A stretch of DNA of 64,000 nt from the NCBI RefSeq assembly GCF_014874095.1, contig NZ_JADBEB010000001.1:9610001-9674000 (forward strand). The letters run 5' to 3'. A program made the position numbers and the translations under genes. How positions within the stretch are numbered: the first letter of the stretch is position 1; each line of letters opens with the position of its first letter. This document shows positions 23,952-32,867 of the stretch, piece by piece. Under the pieces are notes generated by a model, which worked only from the letters and a program-made list of their open reading frames with translations, was not told the origin of the DNA and searched no databases. The DNA comes from Plantactinospora soyae (GTDB lineage: Bacteria; Actinomycetota; Actinomycetes; Mycobacteriales; Micromonosporaceae).

Positions 23952-24178
23952 CCTCGCCTCTCGCCATCCGTAGTTACCGTGCCGCGTATAACTCTCCGTC
24001 AAGGCCGTCGGCGTAGGGGGCGACCCGCTGGGGCGAAGATGGCAATGATCAAAAAAGCGTTGCCTAGCTGGGAGACTTCCGCTGATCAGACAACGTAGAC
24101 AGGCCGATCATAGGAGTATGGCTACTGTCCAGTATGGATTGCACAGAGTAACTTCCGGCTCAGTTGAGCGTGGTCAGT

Positions 24179-24691
24179 TCAGGAGCGCGGCAGGTAATCG
24201 CGGTCCGGAAGCTCGTCCTCGTCGTCATCGTCCTCGCCCTCGGTCCAGTTGCGGCGCATGAACGGCAGGGCGGCCCAGAACGTCAGGAACCACAGGCCCG
24301 TCAGCCCACTGAGTACGAACGCCACCGGGCGGGGCAGGATGAAGTCCGTAATCAGCAACACCGAACTGACCATCGCGATCAGCATGAACGCCAGGCCACC
24401 GGTGGCCATGCTGTGCGCGTACCGGACCAACTCGGGCTTGCGCCCCTGCCGGAACAGTGCCCGGTGGAACGCGACCGGCGAGATGATCAGTGCGGTGGCC
24501 GCGGCGGCGGCGAGCAGCGCGACGACGTAGGTGTCCTTCTGGAACTCCGTGGCCCTCGGGAAGCCGTTGCTGAACGGCAGCGTGAGCAGGAACGCGAAGA
24601 GGATCTGCACCCCGGTCTGCGCCACCCGCAACTCCTGCAACAGGTCGGCGAAATTCCGCTGCCAACGCTGCTTTTCGGTCTCCACGGCCAC
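24179..24691 (-). CDS. DUF6328-like four-helix membrane protein
   Basis: A 170-residue protein that begins with a polar segment (ETEKQRWQRNFADLLQELRV). Four membrane helices follow: QTGVQILFAFLLTLPF, TYVVALLAAAAATALIISPV, MATGGLAFMLIAMVSSVLLI and FVLSGLTGLWFLTFWAALPF. The acidic tail is GEDDDDEDELPDRD. The pattern NFADLLQELRVAQTGVQILFAFLL is characteristic of the actinobacterial DUF6328 family, whose function is unknown. The GTG at 24691 is preferred because GGGAGG lies seven bases upstream; a GTG at 24709 is possible. Confidence 0.8.
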   Translation of the reverse strand: MAVETEKQRWQRNFADLLQELRVAQTGVQILFAFLLTLPFSNGFPRATEFQKDTYVVALLAAAAATALIISPVAFHRALFRQGRKPELVRYAHSMATGGLAFMLIAMVSSVLLITDFILPRPVAFVLSGLTGLWFLTFWAALPFMRRNWTEGEDDDDEDELPDRDYLPRS

Positions 24692-24824
24692 CCGGGCACC
24701 TCCCGCCACTGATCGGGCCGATCCCGATCAAGTTCGGAGCAGTTTGCCCCGCGCGGCCGAAAGTGAAACGCGAGTCGGATTCGTCGCGTGCTCCCATCAT
24801 GCGGTCTGCTCCGGATGGCCCACC

Positions 24825-24930
24825 CGCGCGTCCCCGGTCCGGCCGTCCCGCGGCATCCCCCGCCCGCGCGTCCCCGGGCCGAGCGTCCCCGGCATCCCCC
24901 GTCGGCGCGTCCCCGGTCCGGGCGTCCAGT
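24825..24930. repeat. 40-bp imperfect tandem repeat
   Basis: Units at 24825-24864 and 24865-24904, plus a partial third, share CGCGCGTCCCCGG near the start and GGCATCCCCC near the end. They fill much of the gap between the DUF6328-like gene start and the SIS-domain gene stop. No gene is seen here. Confidence 0.7.
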
Positions 24931-24947
24931 GTCCGCGCCTTCGCGGG

Positions 24948-25697
24948 TCAGGCGCCCCGGCGGATCCGACCCGAGTAACGGGCCTCCAGGGCGTTGTTGT
25001 GCCCGTCGCTGTCCGGGATGTTCGCCGAGAGGTAGACCGGCGGCGTCTCTCCCGCCTCGACCAGCCGGCGGACCACCTCCACCACGATCTGCTGGGCGAG
25101 CAGCGCGGCGGTGATCGACGACACCGCACCGACCGCGCCGCCACCGGGCAGCGGCAGCGTCGCGTCGCCGTACGGAGCGCCGTTGTCGAGCACCACGTCG
25201 GCCAGGTCACCGAGCTTGCGGCCGGACGGATGCCGGGACGGCACCCCGTCGGAATGCTCCCGGGAGGTGATCGCGATCAGCCCGTGCCCGCGCTCCTTCA
25301 CCAGTGCCGCGAACTCGACGATGGTGCCGTTCACGCCCGAGTTCGAGGCGATCACGAAGACGTCCCGGGGGTCGATCGGGGAGAGCTCGTAGAGCCGGTG
25401 CGCCACCGTCGGATCCCGCTCCAGGGTGGGACCGAGGATCTCGATCGACTCACCACCGCGCAGTACCAGGTCCCGTAGCGCGATCCGGTTCGTCGGCACC
25501 AGGCCGCCGGCCCGACCGGCGATCTCCATGGCCAACGCCTCCGAGTGGCCGGTGCCGAACGCCTGCACCACGCCCCCGCCCCGGAGGGCAGTCGTGATCA
25601 GGTCGGCCGCCCGGCGTACGCCGTCCCGCTGGCCGGCCGCCACCCGCCCGATCGTCTCGGTCACCACGTCGAGATAGCCCTGTGCGCTCAGTGTCAC
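24948..25697 (-). CDS. SIS-domain sugar isomerase/phosphosugar-binding protein
   Basis: A 249-residue protein with a single SIS domain. The phosphosugar-binding loop is VVQAFGTGHSEALAMEIAGRAG, with VFVIASNSGVNGTIVEFAAL and LIAITSREHSDGVPSRHPSG further on. The family is annotated as sugar isomerase domain-containing protein. Related proteins act on or sense phosphorylated amino sugars, and the exact reaction is not known. The GTG at 25697 has GGAGG upstream. It diverges from the thiamine transporter operon and shares no obvious function with it. Confidence 0.85.
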   Translation of the reverse strand: MTLSAQGYLDVVTETIGRVAAGQRDGVRRAADLITTALRGGGVVQAFGTGHSEALAMEIAGRAGGLVPTNRIALRDLVLRGGESIEILGPTLERDPTVAHRLYELSPIDPRDVFVIASNSGVNGTIVEFAALVKERGHGLIAITSREHSDGVPSRHPSGRKLGDLADVVLDNGAPYGDATLPLPGGGAVGAVSSITAALLAQQIVVEVVRRLVEAGETPPVYLSANIPDSDGHNNALEARYSGRIRRGA

Positions 25698-25824
25698 GAA
25701 TCCTCCGATTTACTGGGCCGCCCAGCCTAACCGGGGCAGGGTGTCGACCACCACATCTGGCCGCCCCACCGCTATCGGCAGGGTCCGATCCGGTGCTAGC
25801 GTCTGCGAAACAACTGCACATCCG

Positions 25825-25908
<84 letters not shown>

Positions 25909-25925
25909 GGTCGAGTCTCCAGCCG

Positions 25926-25956
25926 CGCCGTAGTCCGGACAATCCGGACTGCGGCG
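25926..25956 (+). terminator. hairpin downstream of the TPP aptamer
   Basis: A 14-bp stem (CGCCGTAGTCCGGA with TCCGGACTGCGGCG, one G-U pair) closes on a 3-base loop. It lies 18 bases after the aptamer and 41 before the ykoE ATG. It could act as a terminator controlled by TPP, though no U-tract follows, so control by another mechanism is possible. Confidence 0.65.
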
Positions 25957-25997
25957 TGCGTCCTGCCTGGTTCGCTGCGCGACTGGGAGGCAAGATC

Positions 25998-26588
25998 ATG
26001 AAGCAATCCAGCGACACCCGATGGCGCACGGTCGACATCGTCGTCGCGTCGGTCATCGCCGTCGCGTTCGGCGTCATCTTCTGGGCCTGGAACATGGTCT
26101 GGAGCGCCACCGAGGGCGCCTTCACCTTCTTCCCGCCGGCCCAGGCGGTCATCTACGGCGTCTGGCTGCTGCCCGGCGTACTCGGTGGGTTGGTGATCCG
26201 CAAGCCCGGCGCCGCGCTGTACTGCGAGTTCGTCGCGGCCTTCGTCTCGGTGCTGCTCGGCAGCCAGTGGGGCATGGTCGCCATCCTCCAGGGACTCGCC
26301 CAGGGTGTCGGCGCGGAGGCGGCCTTCCTCGCCGTCCGCTACCGCTCCTTCCGGCTGCCGGTGGCGATCGGATCCGGGGCCCTCGCCGGGCTCGCCGCCG
26401 CCCTCTTCGACCAGTGGCGCTACTACTCCGAGCTCGACTTCGACTCGTTCCGGCTTCCGGTCTTCCTGCTCACGGTGGTCAGCGCGGCCGTCGTGGCCGG
26501 GGCCGGCAGTTGGGGGCTGACCCGGGCGCTGGCCCAGACCGGCGTACTGGACCGGTTCCCCGCCGGTCGCGAACGTACCGCCGTCTAG
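25998..26588 (+). CDS. ECF transporter S component for thiamine or its precursor (YkoE-like)
   Basis: A 196-residue integral membrane protein with about five to six helices, starting TVDIVVASVIAVAFGVIFWAWNMV. The segments PPAQAVIYGVWLLPGVLGGL, KPGAALYCEFVAAFVSVLLGSQWG and QGVGAEAAFLA match YkoE-type substrate-binding subunits. With the ATPase and T component it imports thiamine or its hydroxymethylpyrimidine moiety. The preceding TPP riboswitch supports this role. The ATG at 25998 follows GGGAGGCAAG. Confidence 0.92.
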   Translation: MKQSSDTRWRTVDIVVASVIAVAFGVIFWAWNMVWSATEGAFTFFPPAQAVIYGVWLLPGVLGGLVIRKPGAALYCEFVAAFVSVLLGSQWGMVAILQGLAQGVGAEAAFLAVRYRSFRLPVAIGSGALAGLAAALFDQWRYYSELDFDSFRLPVFLLTVVSAAVVAGAGSWGLTRALAQTGVLDRFPAGRERTAV

Positions 26589-26632
26589 CCGGCGGCGGAA
26601 CAGGGCGAGGAGTCGGACGAGACGGTGCTGCG

Positions 26633-28087
26633 ATGAGCGCGGTCGAACTGCGCGGATTCGGGTGGCGGCATGCCGGGCGGCGGGCCTGGGCGGTCCGCGA
26701 CGTCGACCTGCGCGTCGAGCACGGCGAACGGGTACTGCTGCTCGGCGCCTCCGGAGCCGGCAAGAGCACCCTGTTGGCCGCGCTCGGCGGGCTGCTCGCC
26801 GAGGACTCCGGCGAGCAGGAGGGCACCGTCGAGATCGACGGGCTGGACCCCCGCAAGGCCCGGGAACGGGTCGGCATCGTCTTCCAGGACCCGGAGACCC
26901 AGCTGGTGATGGCCCGGGCCGGCGACGACGTGGCGTTCGGGCTGGAGAACAGGGGCGTACCGGCGGCGGAGATCTGGCCCCGGGTCGAGTTGGCGCTGCG
27001 CCGGGTCGGCTTCCCCTACGGACTCGACCGATCGACGGCGGCGCTCTCCGGCGGTGAGCAGCAACGGCTCGCCCTGGCCGGCGTACTCGCGCTCCGGCCC
27101 GGCCTGCTGCTACTCGACGAGCCGACCGCCAACCTGGATCCGGCCGGCGCGTCGCTGGTCCGCGATGCGGTGGACGCCGCGATGGACGACGACACCACGC
27201 TGATCCTGGTCGAACACCGGGTGTCGGAGGCCCTGCCGCTGGTCGACCGGGTGGTGGTACTGGAGCCCGGTGGCGGGGTGCGGGCCGACGGGCACCCGGA
27301 GGCGGTCTTCGCGGCGCACGGGCCGGCGCTGGCCGCCGCCGGGGTCTGGGTACCGGGCCCGCCGCCGGCATCCCGGCGGGCGGTCGCCCCGGCCGGCGAC
27401 GTGCTGCTCACCGCCGAGCGGCTCGGCCTGGCACCCCGGCTGGCCCCGACCGACCTTCGGGTACGCGCCGGCGAGGCGCTCGCCGTACTCGGACCCAACG
27501 GCACCGGCAAGTCCACCCTGGCACTGCTGCTCGGCGGCCTGCTCCGCCCCGGGGCCGGCCGACTGTCGGCCACCGAGGCACTGGCCGGGCGGTACGCCCG
27601 CACGGCTCCGCACCGGTGGCGGGCACCCGTACTGGCCGGCCGGATCGGGTCGGTCTTCCAGGATCCGGAGCACCAGTTCGTCAGCAACACCGTCTTCGAC
27701 GAACTGGCGCTCGGGCCACGCCGGACCGGTCAGCCCGAGGCGACGGTGAAGTCCACGGTGGACGGACTGTTGGACCGGCTTCGGCTGGACCAGTTGGCCG
27801 GCGCCAACCCGTACACCCTGTCGGGTGGGCAGGCGCGGCGGCTGAGCGTGGCGACGGCGCTGGCCACCGCACCCCGGCTGGTGATCCTGGACGAGCCCAC
27901 CTTCGGTCAGGACCGGCGTACCTGGATCGAGCTGGTCGACCTGCTCGCCGGGCTGCGCGACGCCGGACACGGCATCGTCACCGTCACCCACGACATCGAC
28001 TTCGTATCGGCGCTGGCCGACCGGACCGTGTCGCTCGACGACCGGTCGGCGGCGCACGACGACGTACCGGCGGGGTGGGCCGGATGA
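26633..28087 (+). CDS. ECF transporter ATPase, two fused ATP-binding domains (YkoD-like)
   Basis: A 484-residue protein with two ABC ATPase domains in one chain. The first has Walker A GASGAGKST, signature LSGGEQQR and Walker B LLLLDEP. The second has GPNGTGKST, LSGGQARR and LVILDEP. Both carry the FQDPE Q-loop typical of ECF ATPases (VFQDPETQL and VFQDPEHQF). It drives uptake through the YkoE-type S and YkoC-type T components. The ATG at 26633 has only a weak ribosome site. Its stop overlaps the next start (ATGA). Confidence 0.92.
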   Translation: MSAVELRGFGWRHAGRRAWAVRDVDLRVEHGERVLLLGASGAGKSTLLAALGGLLAEDSGEQEGTVEIDGLDPRKARERVGIVFQDPETQLVMARAGDDVAFGLENRGVPAAEIWPRVELALRRVGFPYGLDRSTAALSGGEQQRLALAGVLALRPGLLLLDEPTANLDPAGASLVRDAVDAAMDDDTTLILVEHRVSEALPLVDRVVVLEPGGGVRADGHPEAVFAAHGPALAAAGVWVPGPPPASRRAVAPAGDVLLTAERLGLAPRLAPTDLRVRAGEALAVLGPNGTGKSTLALLLGGLLRPGAGRLSATEALAGRYARTAPHRWRAPVLAGRIGSVFQDPEHQFVSNTVFDELALGPRRTGQPEATVKSTVDGLLDRLRLDQLAGANPYTLSGGQARRLSVATALATAPRLVILDEPTFGQDRRTWIELVDLLAGLRDAGHGIVTVTHDIDFVSALADRTVSLDDRSAAHDDVPAGWAG

Positions 28088-28884
28088 TCCCCTACCAGCC
28101 GATCGCGAACTCTGCCGCCCCGCTGGCCCGGCGCAACCCGGTGGCCAAGCTCGCCGCCGCGCTGGTCGTCTCGATCGCGCTGATCGTCACGGTGGATCCG
28201 GTCGCCCCGGCGGTGGCGATCGGGCTCGAACTGGCCGTGGTACCCCTGTTCGGAGTCCGGTACGCGGCGCTGGCCCGCCGGGCCTGGCCACTGCTGCTCA
28301 GCGCCCTCGGCATCCTGTGCACCCTGGTGCTCTTCGCCGCCGAACGCACCGGACCGACGCTGTTGCAGGCCGGCCCGCTCCTGGTCACCACCGGCGTACT
28401 GGTCACCGCGCTGGGGATGGCGCTCCGGGTGATCGCGGTGGCGCTGCCCGGCGTACTGGTCTTCGCGACCACCGACCCCACCGACCTGACCGACGCGCTG
28501 ATCCAGAACGTCAAGGCGCCGCCCCGGTTCGCGATCGGCGCGCTGGCCGCCTTCCGCCTGGTCCCGCTGCTCGCGCTGGAGTGGCAGATGTTGAGCATGG
28601 CCCGGCGGGCCCGGGGCATCGACGCCGGCCGCAACCCGCTGGCCCGGCTCCGGCTGTTCGGCTCGACCGCGTTCGCGCTGCTGGTCGGCGCGATCCGCCG
28701 GGGTACCCGACTGGCCACCGCGATGGACGCCCGGGGCTTCGACTCGGGCTCGCCGCGTACCTCGGCGCGCCGGCAGCGGTTCACCCGGGCCGACGCCGCC
28801 CTGATCGCCGGGGCGGTGGTGCTGGCCGCCGGGGCGCTCGCGGTCAGCGTCGCCCTCGGCGCGTTCCGCCCGGTAGTCGGCTGA
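28084..28884 (+). CDS. ECF transporter transmembrane (T) component
   Basis: A 266-residue EcfT/CbiQ-family protein with several helices (KLAAALVVSIALIVTVDPV, WPLLLSALGILCTLVLF, LLVTTGVLVTALGMALRVIA). The two characteristic Ala-Arg-Gly coupling motifs are in LSMARRARGIDAG and ATAMDARGFDSG, which contact the ATPase grooves. It is the third gene of the riboswitch-controlled operon and is translationally coupled to the ATPase gene by ATGA overlap. Confidence 0.92.
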   Translation: MIPYQPIANSAAPLARRNPVAKLAAALVVSIALIVTVDPVAPAVAIGLELAVVPLFGVRYAALARRAWPLLLSALGILCTLVLFAAERTGPTLLQAGPLLVTTGVLVTALGMALRVIAVALPGVLVFATTDPTDLTDALIQNVKAPPRFAIGALAAFRLVPLLALEWQMLSMARRARGIDAGRNPLARLRLFGSTAFALLVGAIRRGTRLATAMDARGFDSGSPRTSARRQRFTRADAALIAGAVVLAAGALAVSVALGAFRPVVG

Positions 28885-28965
28885 CCGGGCCCCGATTCCC
28901 CGCCGACCGCCATCGGCTCCGGCTCGGCGGATCGACGGGCCGCCGGCCACTCGACGCCCGACGCG

Positions 28966-30882
28966 TCAGGCCGGCTCTTCGATGGTGATGTTCCGGAAGG
29001 TGACCTGGTACAACACCTTTCCAGAGTCGTCGGGCCGGTCGGGGAAGACCCCCAGGACCACCCGTCCGGCAACCGGCTGGGCGTCGCGTGCCTGGCCGAT
29101 CCGCTGCCCGTCCCGGTAGAAGCTGAGCTGTTCACCGTGCGCGACGATGCCGACCCGGACCGGGGTACGGGCAGTCAACCCACGCCCCGGCTCGAACCGG
29201 AAGCTGCCGGCCGGAGTCGTCGCGTCGACCCCATGTGCCACCAGGTAGTAGCCGTCCGGACAGATCCGCAGGGCGTGACCGCCGGCCCGATCGGTGAACC
29301 GGAACCAGATCGCTGCGCAGGTGTCCGGTTCGGTCAGCGTGACCTCGACCTCCACCCGGACGTCGGGCCAGATGTCCTGCGGCCCCGGACACCGGTACGG
29401 GCCCGCGCTGCGCTTCGTCACCACCAGGCCGTCGTCGAATCCGCAGCTGACCTCATGGTCGTCGTCGGTCCTCGGCCGCCACAGCGACGCGGCGGTGAGC
29501 GGGTCGGTCACGACGGCCTTGCCGGCCCACGGCGTCCCGTCTGGCTGACCGGTCGACGCCGGTGTCCCTCCGGTCGATGTCGAGGTCGCCGGTGGAGTCC
29601 CGCCAGCACCGGCCGGCAGGCTCGGTGAACCATTCGGCTGCGCGTTCCCCGACGCCTCGAACGGCAGCACCCCGCTGGCGTAACCGGCCCAGAGACCGCC
29701 GCTGGCCAGGAGGATGACGGCCAGCACGACGGCGGACACCCGGCTGGGCCGGCGCCGCGCGGCACGCTGTCCCGGCTGGGCCGGGGATCCCGCCGACGGG
29801 CCCGAAGCCGCCGGGGCGGTGGTACGGACCGGCGACGCCGCACCGGCCGCCACCGGAACACCGGCACCTACGCCGGGACTGCCCCACCGGGTGGTGGCGT
29901 CCGGGTCGTTCTCCGGCACCGGGTCGGTGCCCAGCGCCGTCTCGGCCAATGGTCGCTGATCGGTGACGGCCTGTGCCTGCTCGGCCGCCGCCAGCAGATC
30001 GGGTTGGCCGGCGAGCGCGGAGGCCACCGCACCCGATCGACCCGGCCCGCCGCCCAGCAACCGGTCCAGCAGCTCCCGCGAGGTCGGCCGCTGACCCGGG
30101 TCCTTGGCCAGCGCCTGCTCGACCAGTTCCCGCAACGGGCCGGCCAGTACGCCGAGGTCAGGTTCCTGGGTGAGGATCCGTACGGCGGTCGCCGCCGGTG
30201 TCTCGGCGGCGAACGGGGTCCGTCCGGTGCCGGCGTAGGCCACCACCGCACCCCAGGCGAAGACGTCCGCGGCCGGGGTGAGTACGCCCTTGGTCGCCGA
30301 CTCGAACCGCTCCGGTGCCATGTAGGCGACGGTCCCGATCACCTGATCGGTCCGGGTGCCGGCGCCGGTGCCGGCCACAGCCCGGGCAATGCCGAAGTCG
30401 ATCACCTTCGGGCTGCCGGGCGGCAACAGCACGTTGCTCGGCTTGAGATCGCGGTGGATCACCCCGGCACCGTGGATCGCGGTCAACGCGGTCGCCATCC
30501 CGACCGCCAGCCCGTGCAGGTTTCCCGAGGTGAGCGGGCCCCGCTCCGCCACGACGCTGGACAGGCTTGGGCCGTCGACGTACTCGGCGATCAGGTAGGG
30601 CGGATCGTGGTCGGGGTCGGCGTCGAGGACTTCCGCCGTGCAGAACGGCGGTACCTGTCGGGCACGCTTGACCTCGCCCCGGAAACGTCGGCGGAACTCG
30701 GGGTCGTGCGCCAGGTCGGGGCGGATCACCTTGACCGCGACCATCCGGCCGGTGGTGGCCAGGCGTGCCAGGTAGACGGTGCCCATGCCGCCCTCGCCCA
30801 ACCGTCCGATCAGCTCACACGGGCCGAGTTGCCGCGGATCACTGGACCGGAGCGGCTGCGCCCCCGCGACGTCGCCCGTCAT
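28966..30882 (-). CDS. transmembrane Ser/Thr protein kinase with extracellular jelly-roll domain
   Basis: A 638-residue PknB-like kinase. The kinase domain has the glycine loop LGEGGMGTVY (28-37), Lys51 in VAVKV, the catalytic HRDLKPSN with Asp145, and DFG at 162-164. A Pro/Ala linker leads to a membrane helix (AVVLAVILLASGGLWAGYA, near 385-403). The extracellular part of about 180 residues has Cys pairs and the segments GYYLVAHGVD and LSFYRDGQRIGQARD, which resemble concanavalin-like (LamG/3-keto-glycoside hydrolase type) sugar-binding domains. It may sense a glycan outside the cell; that is inference. It appears to be a single-gene unit. Confidence 0.92.
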   Translation of the reverse strand: MTGDVAGAQPLRSSDPRQLGPCELIGRLGEGGMGTVYLARLATTGRMVAVKVIRPDLAHDPEFRRRFRGEVKRARQVPPFCTAEVLDADPDHDPPYLIAEYVDGPSLSSVVAERGPLTSGNLHGLAVGMATALTAIHGAGVIHRDLKPSNVLLPPGSPKVIDFGIARAVAGTGAGTRTDQVIGTVAYMAPERFESATKGVLTPAADVFAWGAVVAYAGTGRTPFAAETPAATAVRILTQEPDLGVLAGPLRELVEQALAKDPGQRPTSRELLDRLLGGGPGRSGAVASALAGQPDLLAAAEQAQAVTDQRPLAETALGTDPVPENDPDATTRWGSPGVGAGVPVAAGAASPVRTTAPAASGPSAGSPAQPGQRAARRRPSRVSAVVLAVILLASGGLWAGYASGVLPFEASGNAQPNGSPSLPAGAGGTPPATSTSTGGTPASTGQPDGTPWAGKAVVTDPLTAASLWRPRTDDDHEVSCGFDDGLVVTKRSAGPYRCPGPQDIWPDVRVEVEVTLTEPDTCAAIWFRFTDRAGGHALRICPDGYYLVAHGVDATTPAGSFRFEPGRGLTARTPVRVGIVAHGEQLSFYRDGQRIGQARDAQPVAGRVVLGVFPDRPDDSGKVLYQVTFRNITIEEPA

Positions 30883-30943
30883 TCCGATTCGCCCCCACTG
30901 CCCCGCAGTCCAGCTACCCCGTCATCGAAAAGCGGGGTAAGTA

Positions 30944-31276
30944 TCACACTGGACCTGCCCCGCCGACACCCTGGGGAGCGGCCACCTCCGGCGCGACCAG
31001 CTGTCGGACCCACTCGCGCGGCTCGTCCCGGACATCGGTGCGCGGTGTTCGGACGAGCAGGTGAGCCGAGCCGTCCGTGGCGACCACGAGCGGCTCCGGA
31101 TCCCCGGTCGCCCCGAACCGGGTGGCCGCCGGGTCGGTCTCCGGGAGCTGACTGTGCACCGGGCCGGCGCCGACCGGTACCGCTCCGATCCGGGCCCGTA
31201 CCCCGGATTCCGCCAGTTCCCGTACCGCCGCGACGATCCGGCGTTCCGGCCGGGACCGCAGATCCGCGCGATACAC
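30944..31276 (-). CDS. conserved-looking hypothetical protein, start uncertain
   Basis: About 110 residues with a regular, folded-looking sequence: RPERRIVAAVRELAESGVRARIGAVPVG, then DPEPLVVATDGSAHLLVRTPR. No family is recognised. The frame is open much further upstream, to 31585, but there it overlaps the small gene at 31407-31673 and is low-complexity. The GTG at 31276 is the best start I can support; a TTG near 31300 is possible. It follows the small gene on the same strand. Confidence 0.5.
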   Translation of the reverse strand: MYRADLRSRPERRIVAAVRELAESGVRARIGAVPVGAGPVHSQLPETDPAATRFGATGDPEPLVVATDGSAHLLVRTPRTDVRDEPREWVRQLVAPEVAAPQGVGGAGPV

Positions 31277-31406
31277 GCGCCCGCCACCGGAGCGTCCCAA
31301 GAGGACTTGGCGTGCGGCTCCGGCGGAGGCGGCGGGTAGCCACCCCCACCGGAGCTGAATATCTGCTCGGGTATCCGGGCGGGCCGAGGTCGGCGGGGAT
31401 CGAGAC

Positions 31407-31673
31407 TCAGCTACGCCGGAAGGCGTACTGGCGGGACGCGGAGGCGCCGCGACCCCGACCCACCCCGCTGAACTGGCCGGCACCCCGGCGTACGGGACCG
31501 GCCTTCGGCGCGGACGGCTGGTGGTCCGCCCCGCCGTCGTCGCCGGGCAGCACGACCGGCGCGGCCAACTCGACCGCCTCGACATCCTGGCGTTCTACCC
31601 GGACCGGAACACCGGCTCCGCTGGACTTGGCGGCGGACCTGTCGGTGCTGCGGGACTTTCGCTTGGCAGGCAT
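31407..31673 (-). CDS. small basic protein ending in QYAFRRS
   Basis: An 88-residue protein with a Lys/Arg/Ser-rich start (MPAKRKSRSTDRSAAKSSGA), a short hydrophobic and acidic middle (VEAVELAAPVVLPGDDGGAD) and a Gly/Arg-rich tail ending QYAFRRS. An excellent ribosome site, AGGAGGAGA, lies before the ATG at 31673. I recall similar short actinobacterial proteins with this ending but no function. The basic Gly/Arg tail would suit nucleic-acid binding; that is a guess. Its stop lies 131 bases before the next proposed start. Confidence 0.65.
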   Translation of the reverse strand: MPAKRKSRSTDRSAAKSSGAGVPVRVERQDVEAVELAAPVVLPGDDGGADHQPSAPKAGPVRRGAGQFSGVGRGRGASASRQYAFRRS

Positions 31674-31944
31674 ACGGTGTCTCCTCCTGGTGGGGGCGCC
31701 CTGCTTTCGCAGCGGCAGTGGCGCGCTGGGAAAAGGGATCACCGGGAGTCCGGTCACCAGAGGTGTCGCCGAGAAGGCGGGAAGGTACGGACGCCCGGAG
31801 CGCTCACACCCACCCCGCACGGCGGCGGGCGGGTCGGCGCGAATGAAGGGGAATCAGTACCGCATGCCGTCCACCATAGCCCCACCCACCGACCGGGCGC
31901 ATCCGATTTATCGCGGACCGGTCGGCGAGCGGGGAGCGGGGACC

Positions 31945-32023
31945 GTCAGCCGTGAGCCGTGGAGCCGTGGAGCCGTGAGCCGTGAGCCGTGAGCCGTGAG
32001 CCGTGAGCCGTGAGCCGTCAGCG
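31945..32023. repeat. 7-bp microsatellite (GTGAGCC) downstream of uppS
   Basis: About eleven near-perfect copies of the heptamer GTGAGCC, two of them with an extra G, lie 20 bases past the uppS stop. They are in the 369-base gap 31674-32042. The rest of that gap holds no gene. It contains the promoter region of the small gene at 31407-31673. Confidence 0.9.
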
Positions 32024-32042
32024 GATCATCGGCTGCCGCCGG

Positions 32043-32867
32043 TCAGTGCTTCGACGGCTCCGGCGCGACCGGGTTGGGCAGGGCTCCGCCGAATCGCCGG
32101 TCGCGCTGGGCGTACAGCTCGCAGGCGTACCAGAGGTGCCGGCGGTCGAAGTCCGGCCAGAGGGTGTCCAGATAGATCAGCTCGGCGTACGCGCTCTGCC
32201 AGAGCAGGAAGTTGGAGATGCGCTGCTCCCCCGACGGCCGGAGGAACATGTCGACCGCCGGCACCTCCGGGTGGTACAGGTAACGCGAAATCATCTTCTC
32301 GTTGACCTTGTCCGGATTCACCTTGCCGGCGGCGACGTCCCGGGCGATCGCGGCGGCGGCGTCGGCGATCTCGGCCTGGCCGCCGTAGTTGACGCAGAAC
32401 TGAAGGGTCAACGTCGAGTTGCCCCGGGACATCTCCTCGGCCGTCTGCAACTCGGAGATCACGCTCTTCCAGAGCCGGCCGGTACGACCGGACCAGACGA
32501 CCCGGACCCCGAGGTCCACCAACTGGTTCCGACGCCGCCGGATGACGTCCCGGTTGAAGCCCATCAGGAAGCGCACCTCGTCCGGCGAACGCCGCCAGTT
32601 CTCGGTCGAGAAGGCGTACGCCGACAGGTACGGGATGCCGAGTTCGATGGCTCCCTCGATGGTGTCGAACAGGGAGTATTCGCCCTGCTCATGCCCCTTG
32701 GTCCGGGGGAGTCCCCGCTCCTTGGCCCACCGGCCGTTGCCGTCCATCACCACGGCCACGTGCCGGGGCAACGCCTCGGCGGGCAACGCGGGGGGCCGGG
32801 CCCCGGACGGGTGCGGCGTCGGCGGCGTCGGCGGCCGGCGATCTCCCCTGGTCATCGATCGGATCAC
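32043..32867 (-). CDS. uppS: isoprenyl transferase (undecaprenyl diphosphate synthase family)
   Basis: A cis-prenyltransferase that extends farnesyl diphosphate to the long-chain carrier lipid for cell wall synthesis. Motifs are [20 protein letters not shown] with the catalytic Asp, [20 protein letters not shown] and [20 protein letters not shown]. The start is taken as the GTG at 32867, which overlaps the recO stop (GTGA) and has AGGAAG upstream. An ATG at 32855 is the alternative. The first 30 residues are Pro-rich and probably disordered. Confidence 0.95.
   Translation of the reverse strand: MIRSMTRGDRRPPTPPTPHPSGARPPALPAEALPRHVAVVMDGNGRWAKERGLPRTKGHEQGEYSLFDTIEGAIELGIPYLSAYAFSTENWRRSPDEVRFLMGFNRDVIRRRRNQLVDLGVRVVWSGRTGRLWKSVISELQTAEEMSRGNSTLTLQFCVNYGGQAEIADAAAAIARDVAAGKVNPDKVNEKMISRYLYHPEVPAVDMFLRPSGEQRISNFLLWQSAYAELIYLDTLWPDFDRRHLWYACELYAQRDRRFGGALPNPVAPEPSKH

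Noticed and set aside
30944-31673. A single gene with a frameshift joining the two small frames
   Set aside because: The first frame ends with a natural-looking QYAFRRS tail and the second shows no continuation of it, so two genes fit better.
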